Below are positions 61,491 through 64,000 of a stretch of DNA of 64,000 nucleotides, one piece after another; within the stretch, counting starts at the first letter, position 1; each line of letters starts with the position of its first letter. The notes under the pieces are model-generated. The model was not told where the DNA came from, did not search any database, and worked only from the letters and a program-made list of their open reading frames with translations. Where the stretch lies: positions 166,439 to 230,438 of the forward strand of contig CANMHT010000005.1 of NCBI GenBank assembly GCA_947497755.1, read 5' to 3'. The position numbers and the translations under genes were made by a program. The DNA is from an uncultured Polaribacter sp. Lineage in GTDB: Bacteria; Bacteroidota; Bacteroidia; Flavobacteriales; Flavobacteriaceae.

Positions 61491-64000
61491 ATGAATTCTA
61501 TGAAAACGAACTCATGTATTATTTGCGTGTGGTTATTTGTATTAACCACATTGATTAGTTATGGTCAAGTACCTAATAGTACAAACTTAAATCTTCCAAC
61601 AATAACACCATTATCCCCGGAAGCCGCTTCATTTGCAAAATATGGAAATATTCCTGTAAGTCAATTTCGAGGAATGCCTAATATTTCTTTACCATTAATG
61701 AGTATAAGTGATAGAGGGTTAACTCATAATATTGGGTTAAGTTACCATTCTGGTGGTGTAAAGGTTAGTGAATCTGCTTCCTCTGTTGGTATGAACTGGA
61801 CTTTAAATGCTGGAGGAATGATTACACGGCAAGTAAGGGGAATAAAAGATGAATCTACAACACCAATTGGATATCTTCATGCAAAAGATATTGATACATA
61901 TACCAATCAAGATATTGTAAATGTATGGATGGGAACTTTAGATACAGAAGCGGATATTTTTACATTTAATGTTGGAGGTATTTCTGGTAAGTTTCAATTT
62001 GATCAAAATGGAAACGCACATGTTTTTCCTTATCGTAATATAAAAATTGAACCTTCTAATACATTTAAACCAGGAAATCCAAATTATTGGGAAATTACAA
62101 TAGAAGATGGTACACGTTATCGTTTTGGAGAAACTGGTAGAGTAGAAACAACATCATTTGAGCCAAATTGTGGAGGAGAAGGAAATACCTCATTTATTTC
62201 TGGGTGGTATATCACTTCAATTGAATCTTACAAAGGAGAAAAAATTGAGTTTGTTTATGATGCAAGTATAAATCAAGATTCTTTTACAGGAATAAGTGAA
62301 ACAGTTCAGAAACAGCATATAAATACAAACCCACAGATATTTAATGGTACTCCAACTGAATGTATATCAACTTTATCTGTTACAGCGTATCCATTAAAAG
62401 AAATAAAGAGTAGTACGCAATTAATAACATTATCTAGAAGTCCAAGACTTGATATGATTGCAGGAGGTTATAAAATAGACAATATTAAACTTTCTGAAGG
62501 GATAAACAAACCAGTATTAAAACGCTTTGACTTCGAATATTTTTATACTACAGCAAGTACTTGGGTATATAATTCTACACTGGCAAAACGCATGTACTTA
62601 GCATCAATAAAACAAAAAGATAATTCTGGATATTCAAATATTGAGCAATATAAGTTTGAATATTTTCAACCAGAAAACTTACCATCAAGAATTTCTAAAT
62701 CTCAAGATACTTATGGTTTTTATAATGGTAAAACAAATAATAGTTTAATTCCGTATTCTTCAACCTTTACCGGAGGAGGAGATCGAAGTTCTTCGCAAAT
62801 AGACAATCACTTAAAGTATGGAAGCTTATTAGCGATACATTATCCAACAGGAGGGAAAACAGTTTTTAATTTTGAACCTAATGAAAAAGATGGAGTTAAT
62901 GTAGGAGGATTGCGAATAAAATCTATAGAAGACCACGATATTAATGGTAATGTACATACTCGAAATTATGACTATCATTTCTTTGGAAATCCAAATCAAA
63001 CATCAAGTATGCTTTTCAATACAGGTTTTCAATATTTTATTACAGGTATGAAATATTTTTATGTACCAATCAATCCTGGAAATACGCAAAATGTTCAAGA
63101 CTCATTTACATATACTATTGGAAGATCTAACCCTACGACTCCTTCAGGAAATATTAATGGTGGGCATATTGGATATTCTAATGTAACGGAAACATTAGGA
63201 AATGGAAGTTATTCTGAATATTCTTTTTCTTTTTCAAATGATTTTATTTCTAATCATCCCAATGCACCTAGAACATCAATGGATTTTGCAAGAGGTCAAC
63301 TGCTAAAAACATCTTTATACACAGCAGCGGGAGTTAAGGTAAAAGAAGTGATTAATGAGTATGAAGTTAATGATACATATAGAGCTAATACAGGAACGGT
63401 TAATGCTGTGAGTATAAAAAACCTAGTTTATAAAACACCTTTAACTCAAAAAAACTATACACACTCAGTTTTAGGTTTAACGCTATCTAATTTTGTTAAT
63501 ACGTATTTTGATATTGGCTACTATGAAGATCTTTCTGCTTGGGTGTATTTAAAAACAAAAAGAGACATTAGTTATTATAACGGAACTCCAGTAGAAGTTA
63601 AAACAGATTATTTGTATGAAAACACTTCTCATTCACAATTAACGAAAACTATAGTTACAACACCTGATAATAAAATTTTAAAAACGAAAACTTATTACCC
63701 AGATGATGTTACTAGTATTAGTTCTTTAGGACACGACAACCTTACTTCTAGTGAATTGTTAAGTATCAATAATTTAAAGACTCAGCATAGAATTACAGAG
63801 CCTATTCAAGTAGAAACATATAATAATGGAAACTTATTATCTACCCAACGAACCAATTACCAACAAACAGCAAGTGGTTTAACACTTCCAGGTATTGTAC
63901 AAGCAAACAAAGGAACTAATTCATTAGAAGACCGTGTAGTATTTCATTCTTATTATGCCAATGGAAATGTAAAAGAGGTTAGTAAAAAAGACGGCACTCG
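61491..64000 (+). CDS. RHS/YD-repeat-type secreted protein, N-terminal part (3' end outside window)
   Basis: At least 836 codons are open to the right edge. A signal peptide (CIICVWLFVLTTLISYGQ) follows ATG codons at 61491 and 61500; a further in-frame ATG at 61440 would add a 17-residue polar extension and is less likely. The start of the mature protein (PEAASFAKYGNIPVSQFRGMPNISLPL, then LSYHSGGVKVSESASSVGMNWTLNAGG) is the conserved N-terminal region of Bacteroidota RHS-repeat proteins. These large cell-surface proteins usually carry YD repeats, an RHS core and a variable, often toxic, C-terminal tip; none of that part is in the window. Whether a toxin and immunity gene follow cannot be seen. 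Confidence 0.85.
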   Translation, partial: MNSMKTNSCIICVWLFVLTTLISYGQVPNSTNLNLPTITPLSPEAASFAKYGNIPVSQFRGMPNISLPLMSISDRGLTHNIGLSYHSGGVKVSESASSVGMNWTLNAGGMITRQVRGIKDESTTPIGYLHAKDIDTYTNQDIVNVWMGTLDTEADIFTFNVGGISGKFQFDQNGNAHVFPYRNIKIEPSNTFKPGNPNYWEITIEDGTRYRFGETGRVETTSFEPNCGGEGNTSFISGWYITSIESYKGEKIEFVYDASINQDSFTGISETVQKQHINTNPQIFNGTPTECISTLSVTAYPLKEIKSSTQLITLSRSPRLDMIAGGYKIDNIKLSEGINKPVLKRFDFEYFYTTASTWVYNSTLAKRMYLASIKQKDNSGYSNIEQYKFEYFQPENLPSRISKSQDTYGFYNGKTNNSLIPYSSTFTGGGDRSSSQIDNHLKYGSLLAIHYPTGGKTVFNFEPNEKDGVNVGGLRIKSIEDHDINGNVHTRNYDYHFFGNPNQTSSMLFNTGFQYFITGMKYFYVPINPGNTQNVQDSFTYTIGRSNPTTPSGNINGGHIGYSNVTETLGNGSYSEYSFSFSNDFISNHPNAPRTSMDFARGQLLKTSLYTAAGVKVKEVINEYEVNDTYRANTGTVNAVSIKNLVYKTPLTQKNYTHSVLGLTLSNFVNTYFDIGYYEDLSAWVYLKTKRDISYYNGTPVEVKTDYLYENTSHSQLTKTIVTTPDNKILKTKTYYPDDVTSISSLGHDNLTSSELLSINNLKTQHRITEPIQVETYNNGNLLSTQRTNYQQTASGLTLPGIVQANKGTNSLEDRVVFHSYYANGNVKEVSKKDGT

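Overview
The window reads as chromosomal DNA of a Flavobacteriaceae bacterium (Bacteroidota), probably marine and Polaribacter- or Tenacibaculum-like; the genus is a guess. The evidence is the AT-rich composition, promoters of the Bacteroidota type (a -7 element TAnnTTTG, sometimes with a TTG near -33), six secreted proteins ending in type IX secretion (T9SS) sorting domains, two TonB-dependent receptors with carboxypeptidase-regulatory-like N-terminal domains, and lineage families such as DUF4292 lipoproteins, HU-CCDC81/SPOR proteins and RHS/YD proteins. No tRNA, rRNA, CRISPR array, insertion sequence or prophage was seen. Gene density is high.

Layout. 1-5.3 kb: end of a polysaccharide locus (sugar transferase tail, GT2 glycosyltransferase), a LuxR-type regulator with a degenerate receiver, and, divergent from it across a 26-bp perfect palindrome, a two-gene unit for a secreted coiled-coil protein and an M43-type metalloprotease. 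5.7-8.1 kb: purD and a MurG-like glycosyltransferase. 8.0-16.2 kb: a PhoR/PhoB-like two-component pair, divergent from a TonB receptor, then a beta-helix lipoprotein and a T9SS adhesin-like protein. Tandem 11-bp-spaced TTAACA repeats that look like Pho boxes precede both the receptor and the lipoprotein. 16.3-23.2 kb: a PolB-type exonuclease, an ABC-F ATPase and a 1417-residue T9SS beta-propeller protein with duplicated FnIII-GEVED modules. 23.5-30.9 kb: a TPR / DUF4292 / EnvC-like envelope operon, an acyl-CoA thioesterase, an HU-SPOR protein, dprA and a TPR-LytTR regulator. 31-43.4 kb: a T9SS FG-GAP-like protein, a minus-strand operon for an LRR protein and a clan-GH-A-like hydrolase (both T9SS cargo), a one-piece hybrid sensor/AraC regulator, an EamA transporter and mfd. 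43.5-49 kb: an outer-membrane barrel, a thioredoxin plus TonB receptor unit, and, divergent, a DtxR/MntR-type regulator with a ZIP metal transporter; an inverted repeat sits between the two promoters. 49-64 kb: an AddA-like helicase/nuclease, kbl, an OmpA-family porin with thrombospondin type-3 repeats, atpDC, an S9 peptidase, an M61 PDZ peptidase and an RHS/YD protein running off the right end.

The best candidates for new biology are (i) the PhoBR-linked TonB receptor and beta-helix lipoprotein with repeated Pho-box-like sites, which suggests a phosphate-starvation outer-membrane uptake module, (ii) the shared operator of the metal-homeostasis cluster, and (iii) the sensor next to the LRR/hydrolase T9SS pair. 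Function is inferred from sequence families and context throughout; no searches were run.
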